56,550 nt of DNA, taken from the NCBI GenBank assembly GCA_041399085.1, contig JAWKTM010000046.1:1-56550 (forward strand), given 5' to 3'. This document shows positions 46,494 to 55,377 of the stretch, in pieces. The notes under the pieces were generated by a model. It was not told where the DNA came from and searched no databases. It was given only the letters and a program-made list of their open reading frames with translations. Source of the DNA: JAWKTM01 sp041399085. Its GTDB lineage: Bacteria; Planctomycetota; Planctomycetia; Pirellulales; Pirellulaceae. Position 1 is the stretch's first letter. Every line of letters begins with the position of its first letter. The position numbers were made by a program, and so were the translations under genes.

Positions 46494-49106
46494 CTATTTG
46501 GTGCGGAACGGTTCCGAGGTGACGATAAACTTCAGCAACGATCGTAGCGTATCGTCTCCCGACTGTTGCATGTGAGCCACGGCGGCTTTGACCTGGATTT
46601 GATCCGCCACGCCAAGCTCACGACCGAGCGCGTACGTAAACAACTTACTGGCAAGGCAGTTCAGGAACAGCTCGTCGCGTTCCAACAGCGCCGTCTGCAA
46701 TCCGTCGACGCCCACGATCTCCGTTCCGTCCAGTAACTTTGACGACGCGTCAATCGCCGGATCGTCCCGTTGGATTCGTCCTTTGTAGCCGAAGCCCTCT
46801 TGGTCTCGCCATTGACCGGCCGCGTTGTAGTTCTCCAAGGCGAAACCGAGTGGATCGATCTTATTGTGGCACCGTGCGCATTGGGGCAAAGTGCGGTGAA
46901 TCTCCAGACGCTGTCGGACCGTGGCCTTATCTATGCCAGGAACTTTCGGCGCGATTTCGCCCGCATTGGCCACAGGCAGGCCCGGATCGATCCCCAGAAT
47001 ATTCTTCATCACCCATGTACCGCGTTTCACGGGCGAAGTTCGTGTGCCGTTTGAGGTGGTCGTGAGCATCGCCGCTTGGGTGACCAAACCGCCGCGATGA
47101 ACACCATTCGGTACGGGGACGCGACGGAAGTGATCGCCATGGACGCCGGGGATCCCATAATACCGCCCCAATCTCTCATTGATGACCACGAAATCGGATC
47201 GCACGAAGTTCATCACACTCAGATCGTTTCGCAGGATCTCGGCGAAGAAGGCTTCCGTCTCGCCGACGATCGAAGTTTCCAAGTGGCGATCGTAATGAGG
47301 ATACAAATCGGGCGCTGGCGGATTCGCGCCCACTTCGCGTAACCCCAACCATTGTCCGGCGAAGTTATTGACGAACGCGGTCGACTTCGGATCGGCCAGC
47401 AGGCGATCGACTTGCTGGCTGAGTTGCTCGGGCTGAGACAGTTGTCCGGCGTCGGCCAGCGACATCAATTGCTCGTCCGGCATGCTGCTCCAGATCAGGT
47501 ATGAGAGCCGAGCCGCTAGTTCATGATCCGTAAGCGGCCGGGGCGCGTGAGATTTGCCGTCCACGTTACTATCCCCAACGGCATCCGCGGCCGGTTCCGT
47601 GAGATACAGAAAGTGGGGCGACATGAGGATCGCGATCAGCGGCGACCGAATCGCTTCGGCATACTCCGTGCCGGCCGTTCGTGCTTGCTGGAACAAATCC
47701 ACTTTGGCTTCAACCTCGGCGGCGTCGACCGGGCGACGATACGCGCGGCGCATGAAATCGGCGATCGCTGTTTTAGCCGCCGGCAACTCATCCGCAATGG
47801 TTCGGTTGGCGTCGGGTTCGCCGGTTACGAAACTTGCCGAGTCCCCTAAGACTTGTCGGACGCTCGCCGGAGGCCACGCATCATAGACGGGGCCTTCTAA
47901 TTCAAACCAATCGACCCACAGTTCGGGCCGAGCGAAGTCATCGTGCCCTTGCATCCAAAAGTTCTCTAGGACTTTAGGGATGCTATACGCATACTCGATC
48001 GTCAGCCCGGCGGACTCGGTAGTGAATCGTGCTCGGACATCATAGACCTGAGGTTCGTCGAGCGGCGCGTCGACATCGAACTCGGCCAGCACTCGCGGTT
48101 GTCCGCCCAGTGTTTGAACCAGCTTCAACCGAGGCGGACCGTAATCGTACATACCATCGTTGCGAAAATGATTGAGGTCATTCTCGAACTGTTCGTGGAT
48201 GTATTTCGCGCGTTTAGGGTTTTTCTCGATCTCACGGTCGCGGCGTTCGGCTAGAAACTTGCGGGCCGATTCGACCACCTGCTCGCGGTTGGGCGTCACT
48301 TGGGCGGCGCGGACGCGAATCACATATTCGCCTTCGTGCGGCAATCGGAAATCGCGGGCGTTGAGCTTGCGATCCCAACTCTCATGGTGCATCACCTTAA
48401 AGCCGTCTTGGACACGACTGCGACCGCCGTTCACGATCACCCGTTGGCCGTCGTAGGTGACACGATTCGAATCCGAGTCGCCTGAATCGGGCTCGAAACG
48501 CCATCGCAACGACGGGGGTTGTGTGCCTGTCACCAAGGCTTGATCTAACACTTTGCGGGCGGCATCGTAATACAACTCCATATGCAACGGCGACATGGTG
48601 AGGGCCGCGCCGTTGTTGTCGAAGCCGCCCGCCGGTGGATCCTGGGGGAACACGATGGGATCGAAATCAACTCCCATCAAGTCACGAATCGTGTTGCGAT
48701 ATTCTTCGCGATTCAGACGGCGAAGCACGATCATGGTATCGCGTTGCACCAGTTCGGCGCGGGCCATTTGTTGCGTCACCCACTCCACCACCGCGGCCGT
48801 TTGATCGGGATTCGGCTGTGGTTCGTCTTCGGGCGGCATTTCGTGGCTGTTCAGAACATTGACGACCTCTCGCCAATGCTGCTTGGCCACGCGATCCGTA
48901 AAGTCGATTTGCAGTTGCCTGTCGACCCGGAATTCCGCTTCCTGCTCGTCCGGTCCGTGGCATCGGAGGCAGTGTTCTTTCAAATACGGCACGGCGATTG
49001 AACGAAAACCGTCCGTGTCTGGGGTGAACTTTGGGGCCTCGTCGGCGCGGACAGGCGCGAGGATGCAGACGGCGAGAATCGTAAGAACAAGTGCGACGCG
49101 ACGCAT
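46494..49106 (-). CDS. DUF1592/DUF1588/DUF1587 protein with c-type haem motifs
   Basis: An 870-residue secreted protein: signal peptide (MRRVALVLTILAVCILAPV), a haem-binding-type motif CLRCHG with PSD1-like flanks, DUF1587 (LRRLNREEYRNTIRDLMGVD), then DUF1595/1592 regions (FMRRAYRRPVDAAEVEAKVD, HELAARLSYLIWSSMPDEQL), DUF1588 with a second CARCHNKIDPLGFALENYNA and the C-terminal DUF1585 (FVTSEPFRTK). The family is abundant in planctomycetes and is paired with DUF1552; a role in periplasmic electron transfer or polymer degradation is proposed but not shown. Intact open frame. Confidence 0.93.
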   Translation of the reverse strand: MRRVALVLTILAVCILAPVRADEAPKFTPDTDGFRSIAVPYLKEHCLRCHGPDEQEAEFRVDRQLQIDFTDRVAKQHWREVVNVLNSHEMPPEDEPQPNPDQTAAVVEWVTQQMARAELVQRDTMIVLRRLNREEYRNTIRDLMGVDFDPIVFPQDPPAGGFDNNGAALTMSPLHMELYYDAARKVLDQALVTGTQPPSLRWRFEPDSGDSDSNRVTYDGQRVIVNGGRSRVQDGFKVMHHESWDRKLNARDFRLPHEGEYVIRVRAAQVTPNREQVVESARKFLAERRDREIEKNPKRAKYIHEQFENDLNHFRNDGMYDYGPPRLKLVQTLGGQPRVLAEFDVDAPLDEPQVYDVRARFTTESAGLTIEYAYSIPKVLENFWMQGHDDFARPELWVDWFELEGPVYDAWPPASVRQVLGDSASFVTGEPDANRTIADELPAAKTAIADFMRRAYRRPVDAAEVEAKVDLFQQARTAGTEYAEAIRSPLIAILMSPHFLYLTEPAADAVGDSNVDGKSHAPRPLTDHELAARLSYLIWSSMPDEQLMSLADAGQLSQPEQLSQQVDRLLADPKSTAFVNNFAGQWLGLREVGANPPAPDLYPHYDRHLETSIVGETEAFFAEILRNDLSVMNFVRSDFVVINERLGRYYGIPGVHGDHFRRVPVPNGVHRGGLVTQAAMLTTTSNGTRTSPVKRGTWVMKNILGIDPGLPVANAGEIAPKVPGIDKATVRQRLEIHRTLPQCARCHNKIDPLGFALENYNAAGQWRDQEGFGYKGRIQRDDPAIDASSKLLDGTEIVGVDGLQTALLERDELFLNCLASKLFTYALGRELGVADQIQVKAAVAHMQQSGDDTLRSLLKFIVTSEPFRTK

Positions 49107-49265
49107 TGGTTGACCTGGGCTGGGAACGGGCGGTTGTGGTGGAATGACCGATAGCGAAGGCTCGGGGTTTAGTGTGCGCGACGGATCGGACGCTGGCTAG
49201 TGTCGCGAAAAAGGGAACGATTCACCGGCTTGTCGAATTCAGCCACGCGTTGGCGTCGCGGCCGG

Positions 49266-50252
49266 CTACTTCTTTTTACGCGAGCTCATCAAGATCAGGC
49301 CGACGACGGTCAGGCCCACGCCGGTCCACATTGAAACGGACGGTGACTCTTGGAAGATCAGCACTCCGGCCACGGCGGCCATCGCGACTTGCGAAGTATT
49401 CAAGGCGTTGACGTAAACCACCGTTGCGAGCTGCAAGGCTTTCGTAAGAGCCAAGAAAGCGACGAAGTTGCAGACGCCCGCCAACAGCATCTGTTGCCAG
49501 TGCCAAGCGGACGTCGCGGCCATCCCATCCCAACCGAGTCGCCAGGTGCTGAGCGAGCCAAGCGCGATCGAGCCCACGACGCCGACCGCGAACAAAGTGG
49601 TCGCCACACTAGCTCGGCCACTGACGCCGTGCCGAATCACGACGCCCAGCGCCGCATAGGCGACGCCGGAAACACAGGCGGCCGCGACGGCGGCGAACAA
49701 CCGCCAAGCTGCCACCGATACGTCGGCCGTGGTGTCCGCGCCGATGACGCTGCGCGAGGCCGCGCCGGCGCCTAGCGACAAGACGCAGATGGCCAACACG
49801 AGGACCGACATCGAAACGGCGGCTCGCCAAGTCACGGGCTCGTGCAAAAAGATTCGGCCCATCACCGCTCCGGCCAAGATGATCGTGCCCATCGTGATCG
49901 GCACCGTCAGCGCCATTCCGATCACGCCCAACGCCCATTGAAATCCGACGTTGCCAAACAATTGGCCGATCAAACCCGCCAACATCAACGAACCGAGCAC
50001 TCGTGGGGCGGGCAAAATCGTCTCGCCGCGCGACTTGTTGAACAACAGCCAGGGTCCGGCCAACAACACGGTCGGAACGGATTTCACACACGAAACCCAG
50101 ATCGGGTCGCAATCTTTGGCGCTACGTAGGAAGATGTTGGCGGCGGTGTAACCAATGGCGGCGGCCAATCCGCAAAACGTCCCCCAAACCAATGGTTGGC
50201 GGAGTTGCGCGATGAGACGGGCGGGCAGCGGCGGGGCGGTGTCTTGGTTCAC
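49266..50252 (-). CDS. EamA/DMT-superfamily transporter
   Basis: A 328-residue inner-membrane protein with ten predicted helices in two EamA halves. GTFCGLAAAIGYTAANIFLR and VGFQWALGVIGMALTVPITM belong to the first half; VAYAALGVVIRHGVSGRASV, LALTKALQLATVVYVNALNT and FQESPSVSMWTGVGLTVVGL to the second. The start is GTG 50252. Substrate unknown; the family exports metabolites. The divergent gene at 50323 starts 70 bases away. Confidence 0.88.
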   Translation of the reverse strand: MNQDTAPPLPARLIAQLRQPLVWGTFCGLAAAIGYTAANIFLRSAKDCDPIWVSCVKSVPTVLLAGPWLLFNKSRGETILPAPRVLGSLMLAGLIGQLFGNVGFQWALGVIGMALTVPITMGTIILAGAVMGRIFLHEPVTWRAAVSMSVLVLAICVLSLGAGAASRSVIGADTTADVSVAAWRLFAAVAAACVSGVAYAALGVVIRHGVSGRASVATTLFAVGVVGSIALGSLSTWRLGWDGMAATSAWHWQQMLLAGVCNFVAFLALTKALQLATVVYVNALNTSQVAMAAVAGVLIFQESPSVSMWTGVGLTVVGLILMSSRKKK

Positions 50253-50322
50253 GGCGACAGTTTAGACCCGACCGAAATTTCCCGCGAGTGCGCCGATATG
50301 ACAACGCGGAAGGATACGAATC

Positions 50323-51473
50323 ATGAGCCGCGAGTTGATCCAGAACATTCATGAATCACCGCTCCGAATCGTGCTGGCGATCACGGGAGGCGGCAGCTTG
50401 GCCATGAGCGATTTGCTGCGCGTGCCCGGCGCGTCACGAACGATCCTGGAAGCGATCGTGCCGTATTCGTCGGCGGCGTTGGTCGACTTTTTGGGATACG
50501 AGCCCGAACAGTATTGCAGCCAACTGACCGCGCGACGCATGGCTTCGCGAGCGTTCTGGCGGGCCGTGGAGCTTGTGAAACAAAGCGGGGACGCACGCCT
50601 GGCGGAAGTGCCATTAGCGGGAATCGCGTGTACGGCGTCGCTGGCCAGCGACCGGCCGAAACGAGGCCAGCATCGGGCTCATATCGGCGTGCAAACCAAA
50701 TCGCGAACCGAAGTGCTAACAGTCGAATTTATGAATCCGGAGGGCACTCGCGAGGAAGAAGAAATGCAGTTGGCCGATGCGATATTGGCACAGGTCGCGG
50801 ACTGTTGTGGATTGGAAGTCGTCACTCCAAAAGGCTTGAATGTGACTTGGACGGTGAGTGGTCTTTGTTCGGAAGCCCAGCCGCGTTTTATGGAATTGTA
50901 TTTGAATCAGAAGTCATTGGTCCTCATTGGGCCCGAGTCGCTCGGAGAGTGCGCGATCTTTCCTGGGGCGTTTGATCCTTTACATGATGGGCATCGGCGG
51001 ATGGCTCATCTTGCCAGCCAACGAATGGGGATACCGGTGGCTTATGAGATTTCGATCATGAATGTCGACAAACCTCCCTTGGATTACATCGATATGGAAT
51101 CGCGAGCAAAGCAGTTTGTGAATCATGCCCCGCTTTATCTCACACGTTGTCCGACGTTTGTCGAAAAGGCGGCTGTGTTTCCAGGAAAACATTCGTTGTC
51201 GGAGCCGACACAATTCGCCGAGTCGGTGACGCTCGGTATTACGCGGGCGACGCGTCGCAACGGGACGCGGCGATTGATCGTATCGCGGAACTAGGTTGCC
51301 GCTTCCTAGTGTTCGGCCGAGCCAGCGACGGCCGCTTCTACGAGCTGGAAGATCTGAGTTTACCGGCGAACCTCCAAGCTTTGTGTGAAGCCGTTCCCGA
51401 GTCGGAGTTTCGGGATGATGTGTCGTCGACGGAGTTGCGGAAGAAAAACGACGCCATCCTGGGAGAACAATAG
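50323..51473 (+). CDS. CinA-like domain fused to NMN-adenylyltransferase-like domain (one frameshift)
   Basis: A protein of about 383 residues after GGAAGGA. Residues 1-185 look like the CinA C-terminal fold: IVLAITGGGSLAMSDLLRVP aligns with the TTAESCTGGWVAKAITDIAG region of PncC, followed by VPYSSAALVDFLGY. The NMN-deamidase catalytic Ser and Lys would be Ala19 and Leu53, so deamidase activity is doubtful. Residues 208-383 form a nucleotidylyltransferase: GAFDPLHDGH (the (H/T)xGH motif, residues 215-224), FVVGADTIRRVGDARYY and DVSSTELRK (the (S/T)xxR end motif). A missing A in GGAAAAC near 51,185 shifts the frame; the last 95 residues lie in the next frame. NAD-related adenylyl transfer is the best guess. 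Confidence 0.7.
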
Positions 51474-51533
51474 GAGTGTTTACCCCACGGGGGATAGGAT
51501 TTAACCGGACGCCTTCGTTCCAGGTACGCCAGG

Positions 51534-51901
51534 CTAAAGAGGAAGAATTCTCACGCGTCTTCGATACTCATCGACTACGACCAATGCCCTGACTCCAGAG
51601 CGTCGGCGTGTTGCGTGAGTGAAGCGACGACAAGCGATCCGACTTTGTCCGGTAAAACGTCCTGCGTACGAACTTGTATAACGCTAGGTCCACTGTCATG
51701 AGTGAGTGCGAGGATCGTCCCAAAATCCAGATCGTGAGTAAATACAACATATTTTTCCGCAGCGGCCCAGTTCATGATCTCTCGGTCCGTTGCCCTCGGA
51801 TCGCCTACGTCCGACCAGTGGACGCACGGCCAACCTGCTGATTCCAAATAGCCGATCCATGAAGGGGACAGATTCATGTCCAGCAGCAGCTTGATGCTCA
51901 T
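51534..51901 (-). CDS. DUF5615 PIN-like toxin (frameshift near the end)
   Basis: From ATG 51901: IKLLLDMNLSPSWIGYLESA and CVHWSDVGDPRATDREIMNW, VVFTHDLDFGTILALTHDSG, the DUF5615 layout with the three PIN-like acidic residues (LDMN, SDVG, HDLDFG). The open frame stops early at 51575, but restoring one base near 51,586 gives ALVVVDEYRRRVRILPL and a stop at 51534, the usual end. The putative RNase toxin of a DUF433-DUF5615 pair; its ATG overlaps the DUF433 stop (ATGA). Confidence 0.8.
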
Positions 51902-52128
51902 GGCGAAGGCAGCATTACTTCACGTTCCTCGACACGCCATGCCGCGTAGCTCAGGGCTTCCGTAATATCTTCCGTTTCCAAATACGGATATAACTGCAAG
52001 ATAATGTCGGGAGTTCTGCCGGAGGCGAGCAGGCCGAGCACCGTCCCGACGGTCACGCGTGTGCCACGAATACATGGCTTTCCACCCATTACTTCGGGGT
52101 TTAGTGTTATTCGGGAAAATGTCTTCAT
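51898..52128 (-). CDS. DUF433 antitoxin-like protein
   Basis: A 76-residue protein: FSRITLNPEVMGGKPCIRGT, then RVTVGTVLGLLASGRTPDII and LQLYPYLETEDITEALSYAA. This is DUF433, a winged-helix-like domain that precedes DUF5615 in many bacteria as the antitoxin. GAGGAA lies before the ATG at 52128. Four bases overlap the toxin gene, so they are translationally coupled. Confidence 0.88.
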   Translation of the reverse strand: MKTFSRITLNPEVMGGKPCIRGTRVTVGTVLGLLASGRTPDIILQLYPYLETEDITEALSYAAWRVEEREVMLPSP

Positions 52129-52174
52129 CGCATTTCCTCGCGCCTTGAAAAGCAAACCAACAACGGCTGATCGA

Positions 52175-53323
52175 CTACACTCTGGCGATCCCACGCGCGT
52201 CGATCAACGTATCGAGTTCGGTCTTCAGACGCCCCAGGATTTCGTCATAGGGATATTGCCCCAATGATTCGCTGCCGCGTTTTAGGTTCACGAAATTGGG
52301 GCCGCACCATAAACCTAGATCGGCGTCGTCCGTTTCGCCGGGGCCGTTCACTCGGCAACCCATCACGGCGATCGTGATGGCATGGTCGGCGGCGTAGCGT
52401 GTCATCTCTTTGACTTGTTGAGCCAGCTCAATGAACGCTTCGTTTTCGACGCGGGAGCAACTCGGACAGGAAATGATGTTGAGCGTGCTCAGGCCATAGT
52501 CCACGACCGAACGAACTCGACCCGCGGCGATGTCCGCTAGGATTTGGCGGCCGGCGGCGATCTCTTCCGGCTTGCGAGCGTTCGGCACGGTTAGTGACAC
52601 TCGGATCGTATCACCAATGCCGCGGCTAATGAGTTGTTCGAAGGCAATCCGGGTCTTAATAATGCCGTCCGGCGGCATGCCGGCTTCGGTCACTCCCAGA
52701 TGTAAAGGTACATCGGGGCGTGCTTCGGCGAACTGTCGGTTTACTTCGATCACTTGGCGAGGATCGCTATCCTTCAATGACACACAGTATCGTGTGAAGC
52801 CGAGCGAATCTAACAACTCACAATGTTCGAGCGCGCTTTCCAACATCGGTGTGATGGAGTCATCGTCGGCATACTTCTCGCGTTTGGCCGGATCGACGCT
52901 GCCACAGTTCACGCCGACCCGCATCGCACAATCATGAGCGGCCGCCACATCGGCCAAATACCGGACCTTATCCTGCCAAGGCTTTTCTCGTTCGTGATGA
53001 TATAAGTGGCCGGGGTTATAACGAATCTTGTCCACATGTGGAGCGACGACTTCGGCCAGTCGGTAATTCTCTTGCAGATCGACCGAGAGATTGGCGTTCG
53101 TGCGTTGGCGAATCTCGGCCAGCGCCGCGGCGTCCTTGGTGTTATCCACGGCGATGCGAATGACGTCCGCGCCGGCTTCGGCCAGCGCCGCGACTTGAGC
53201 GACCGTGGCGTCGATGTCTTGCGTGTGGGTGGCCGTCATGCTTTGCACGGCGATCGGCTGACCGCCGCCGATGGTGATCGAGCCGATGCGAACGGGCCGA
53301 GTGGGATTGCGTTCGATTTCCAC
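52175..53323 (-). CDS. ispG: (E)-4-hydroxy-3-methylbut-2-enyl-diphosphate synthase
   Basis: IspG reduces MEcPP to HMBPP in the MEP pathway using a [4Fe-4S] cluster. The protein of 382 residues starts at GTG 53323 (family-like VEIERNPTRPVRIGSITIGG); the open frame upstream lies in repeat-bearing sequence. TIM-barrel motifs include IAVQSMTATHTQDIDATVAQ and NPGHLYHHEREK; the cluster cysteines are in IISCPSCSR and VMGCRVNGPGETDDADLG. It is the short bacterial type without the insert of plants. It precedes the DUF433/DUF5615 pair on the same strand. Confidence 0.95.
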   Translation of the reverse strand: MEIERNPTRPVRIGSITIGGGQPIAVQSMTATHTQDIDATVAQVAALAEAGADVIRIAVDNTKDAAALAEIRQRTNANLSVDLQENYRLAEVVAPHVDKIRYNPGHLYHHEREKPWQDKVRYLADVAAAHDCAMRVGVNCGSVDPAKREKYADDDSITPMLESALEHCELLDSLGFTRYCVSLKDSDPRQVIEVNRQFAEARPDVPLHLGVTEAGMPPDGIIKTRIAFEQLISRGIGDTIRVSLTVPNARKPEEIAAGRQILADIAAGRVRSVVDYGLSTLNIISCPSCSRVENEAFIELAQQVKEMTRYAADHAITIAVMGCRVNGPGETDDADLGLWCGPNFVNLKRGSESLGQYPYDEILGRLKTELDTLIDARGIARV

Positions 53324-53420
53324 GTGATTGTTCCGTCGATTTCGATTTGTGAGACAACGATGCGAAGCCGCCGCGGTCATTGTTGGAGACCGCGAAATAG
53401 GCGGCAAGTTCACCGACCGA

Positions 53421-53558
53421 ATGGGAGCGGAGCGGCGCAAGCCGCCCGGTTTCGCGTTACCGGAGGGCTTGCGCCCTGCCGCTTCTATTTGTGTTACCGG
53501 AGGGCTTGCGCCCACCGGCAGAATGGGAGCGGAGCGGCGCGAGCCGCCCGGTTTCGCG
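53421..53558. repeat. REP-like units before ispG
   Basis: Two A units (ATGGGAGCGGAGCGGCGCAA type at 53421-53456 and 53523-53558) and two B units (ACCGGAGGGCTTGCGCCCTG type at 53459-53484 and 53496-53514). A and B are roughly inverted copies of one another sharing GGCGCAAGCC...CCGGT, and each can form a small hairpin. The array lies between tpx and ispG and is non-coding. Confidence 0.8.
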
Positions 53559-53581
53559 GAACTAAACCTGGGCCCTCAGCG

Positions 53582-54103
53582 CTAAGCTTGGCCCTTCAGC
53601 GCGGTGAGGGCCGCGTCGTAATTCGGTTCGCTGGTCACTTCGCCGCAGGTTTCAGCGTGGACCACGTTGCCGTTGGCGTCGAGCACGAAGACGCCGCGAG
53701 CCAGTAGCTTCAGCTCCTCGATCAACATGCCCCAGTTTTGGCCGAAGCTGCGATCTTGATAGTCGCTGGCCGTTCGCATGTTGCTGATCCCCTCGGCGCC
53801 ACAGAAGCGGCCTTGGGCGAACGGCAGATCGAGGCTGACGGTCAAGGCGTTCACTTTGTCGCCCAGCGAAGCCAGCTCTTCGTTGAACTTTTTGGTCTGC
53901 GTGGCACAGACCGGCGTATCGAGCGACGGCACGACGCTGATCAAAGTCGGCTTGCCGCGCAGATCGGCGGGGGTCAGTTTCTTCAAGCCGTTGTCGACGT
54001 AAATCAGCGAGAAATCGGGGGCCGATTGGCCGACTTGCACGGCATCGCCGGCGAGTGTCATGGGGTTGCCTTTGAACGTCACAGCACCAGATCGTGACAT
54101 CAT
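53582..54103 (-). CDS. tpx: Thiol peroxidase
   Basis: A 173-residue atypical 2-Cys peroxiredoxin that reduces H2O2 and alkyl peroxides with thioredoxin. AAGGA precedes the ATG at 54103. GQSAPDFSLIYVDNGLKKLT, the peroxidatic cysteine in SLDTPVCATQTKKFN and the resolving cysteine in GRFCGAEGISNMR are in the expected places; FVLDANGNVVHAETCGEVTS near the end completes the fold. Length matches Tpx (168). REP-like arrays lie on both sides. Confidence 0.95.
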   Translation of the reverse strand: MMSRSGAVTFKGNPMTLAGDAVQVGQSAPDFSLIYVDNGLKKLTPADLRGKPTLISVVPSLDTPVCATQTKKFNEELASLGDKVNALTVSLDLPFAQGRFCGAEGISNMRTASDYQDRSFGQNWGMLIEELKLLARGVFVLDANGNVVHAETCGEVTSEPNYDAALTALKGQA

Positions 54104-54212
54104 TCAGTTCCTTAAGTGGGGTGGTTTGCCGACATTTTCCTGACAGACCCGCGTAGTATCACGGGCTGCCCGAATTGCGACAAGCCCCGGCCGGGATTCG
54201 CGTGCGGTGCGG

Positions 54213-54475
54213 ATGGGAGCGGAGCGGCGCGAGCCGCCCGGTGTTGTTGGGCCGGCCGTTGTGTGAAACCGGAGGGCTTGCGCCCTGCCGCTTTTGCGCG
54301 GATGGGAGCGGAGCGGCGCGAGCCGCCCTGGTGTCGTTGGGCCGCCCGTTATGTGAAACCGGAGGGCTTGCGCCCTGCCGCTTTTATTCGGATGAGAGCG
54401 GAGCGCCGCGAGACGCCCGGCGTTTTGGGCCGACCGTTGTGTGAAACCGGAGGGCTTGCGCCCCTACCGCTTTAT
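54213..54475. repeat. 89-base macro-repeat of REP-like A and B units (3 copies)
   Basis: Three copies of an A unit (54213, 54302, 54392) followed after about 55 bases by a B unit (54268, 54358, 54446), period 89-90 bases. The third A copy has diverged (GATGAGAGCGGAGCGCCGCG). Same units as at 53421-53558. Together with the tandem repeat after it, this fills most of the 774 bases between the tpx and moaC starts, where no gene is supported. Confidence 0.8.
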
Positions 54476-54504
54476 GTTTTGCGGCGTCGCCGAACAGGGC
54501 ACGC

Positions 54505-54672
54505 GTCGGAACGGCATTGCCGCTTGTCGGAACGACATTGTGCCTTGTCGGAACGACATTGTGCCTTGTCGGAGTCGTATTGCAGGCCGTCGGAATGACA
54601 TTGCGCCTCGTCGGACTGGGTTTGCAGGCCGTCGGAACGACATTGCGCCTCGTCGGAATGACTTTGCGCCGG
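54505..54672. repeat. 21-base tandem repeat (8 copies)
   Basis: Eight units of GTCGGAACGACATTGCGCCT plus C or T, 54505-54525 through 54652-54672, with changes mainly at positions 7-12 and 15-21. The period is a multiple of three, so frames stay open on both strands and give false heptapeptide repeats (VGTTLCL on plus; SFRQGTM on minus). No start or ribosome-binding site suggests translation. Confidence 0.9.
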
Positions 54673-54877
54673 TTCCGGGCCGGTCTTCAGGACCGCGCTG
54701 CGGGTGGGTGGGCGTTAACTTCCGTCCGCCTTTGCGGTTGGCGACTTGGAACGTCGTGCGGGGTTGGCTGAAACGCCGAGTTTTGCCCCCTTCGAGACGT
54801 GAAACTTGCCACTTAGAATGCGGCATCCTCCGACGCCGCCCCCAGCTTCTCTAGTCCCGCTGCCGCAGCTCTTGCTC

Positions 54878-55366
54878 ATGGAACCGCTGACTCATTTCGA
54901 CGAACACGGCGCCAGTCGGATGGTGGACGTTGGCGAGAAACCGGCGACCGTGCGGGTCGCTCGGGCCAGCGGGCGAGTCCAAATGGCGGCCGAAACGGCT
55001 CGGCGGATTCGCGACCGTGGGTTCGACAAGGGCGACGTGCTCGAAGTCGCTCGGCTAGCCGGGATCATGGCGGCCAAGCGAACGGCCGAGCTGATCCCGC
55101 TGTGTCACACGTTGCCGCTGGAGTCGGTCCGAGTCGGCTTCGATTTCCCCGACGATACAACCGTGCAAATCGAAGCGACGGTGCGCGTGACGGCGAAAAC
55201 TGGCGTCGAGATGGAGGCGTTGACCGCCGTCAGCGTCGCGGCATTGACGATCTACGACATGTGTAAAGCGATCGACCGCGGCATGCGGATCGAAACCATC
55301 CAACTAGAAGAAAAGTCCGGCGGGCGGAGTGGACACTTCGTTCGCGATGACGCGTCCCACGCGTGA
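54878..55366 (+). CDS. moaC: Cyclic pyranopterin monophosphate synthase
   Basis: MoaC makes cyclic pyranopterin monophosphate for molybdenum cofactor. The 162-residue protein (ATG 54878) has LTHFDEHGASRMVDVGEKPA, GIMAAKRTAELIPLCHTLPL and VEMEALTAVSVAALTIYDMC, all signatures, with the conserved Lys and His residues. A longer in-frame start at 54818 adds Pro-rich residues foreign to the family. It is followed by the polyprenyl synthase within a few bases. Confidence 0.94.
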   Translation: MEPLTHFDEHGASRMVDVGEKPATVRVARASGRVQMAAETARRIRDRGFDKGDVLEVARLAGIMAAKRTAELIPLCHTLPLESVRVGFDFPDDTTVQIEATVRVTAKTGVEMEALTAVSVAALTIYDMCKAIDRGMRIETIQLEEKSGGRSGHFVRDDASHA

Positions 55367-55377
55367 AGGAAACCTCG

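Noticed and set aside
53328..53585. N-terminal extension of IspG upstream of 53323
   Set aside because: The extension crosses REP-like units and is not family-like; GTG 53323 gives the normal N-terminus.
54441..54854. Proteins encoded by the 21-base repeat
   Set aside because: Open frames exist on both strands because the period is a multiple of three; no start context or composition supports translation.
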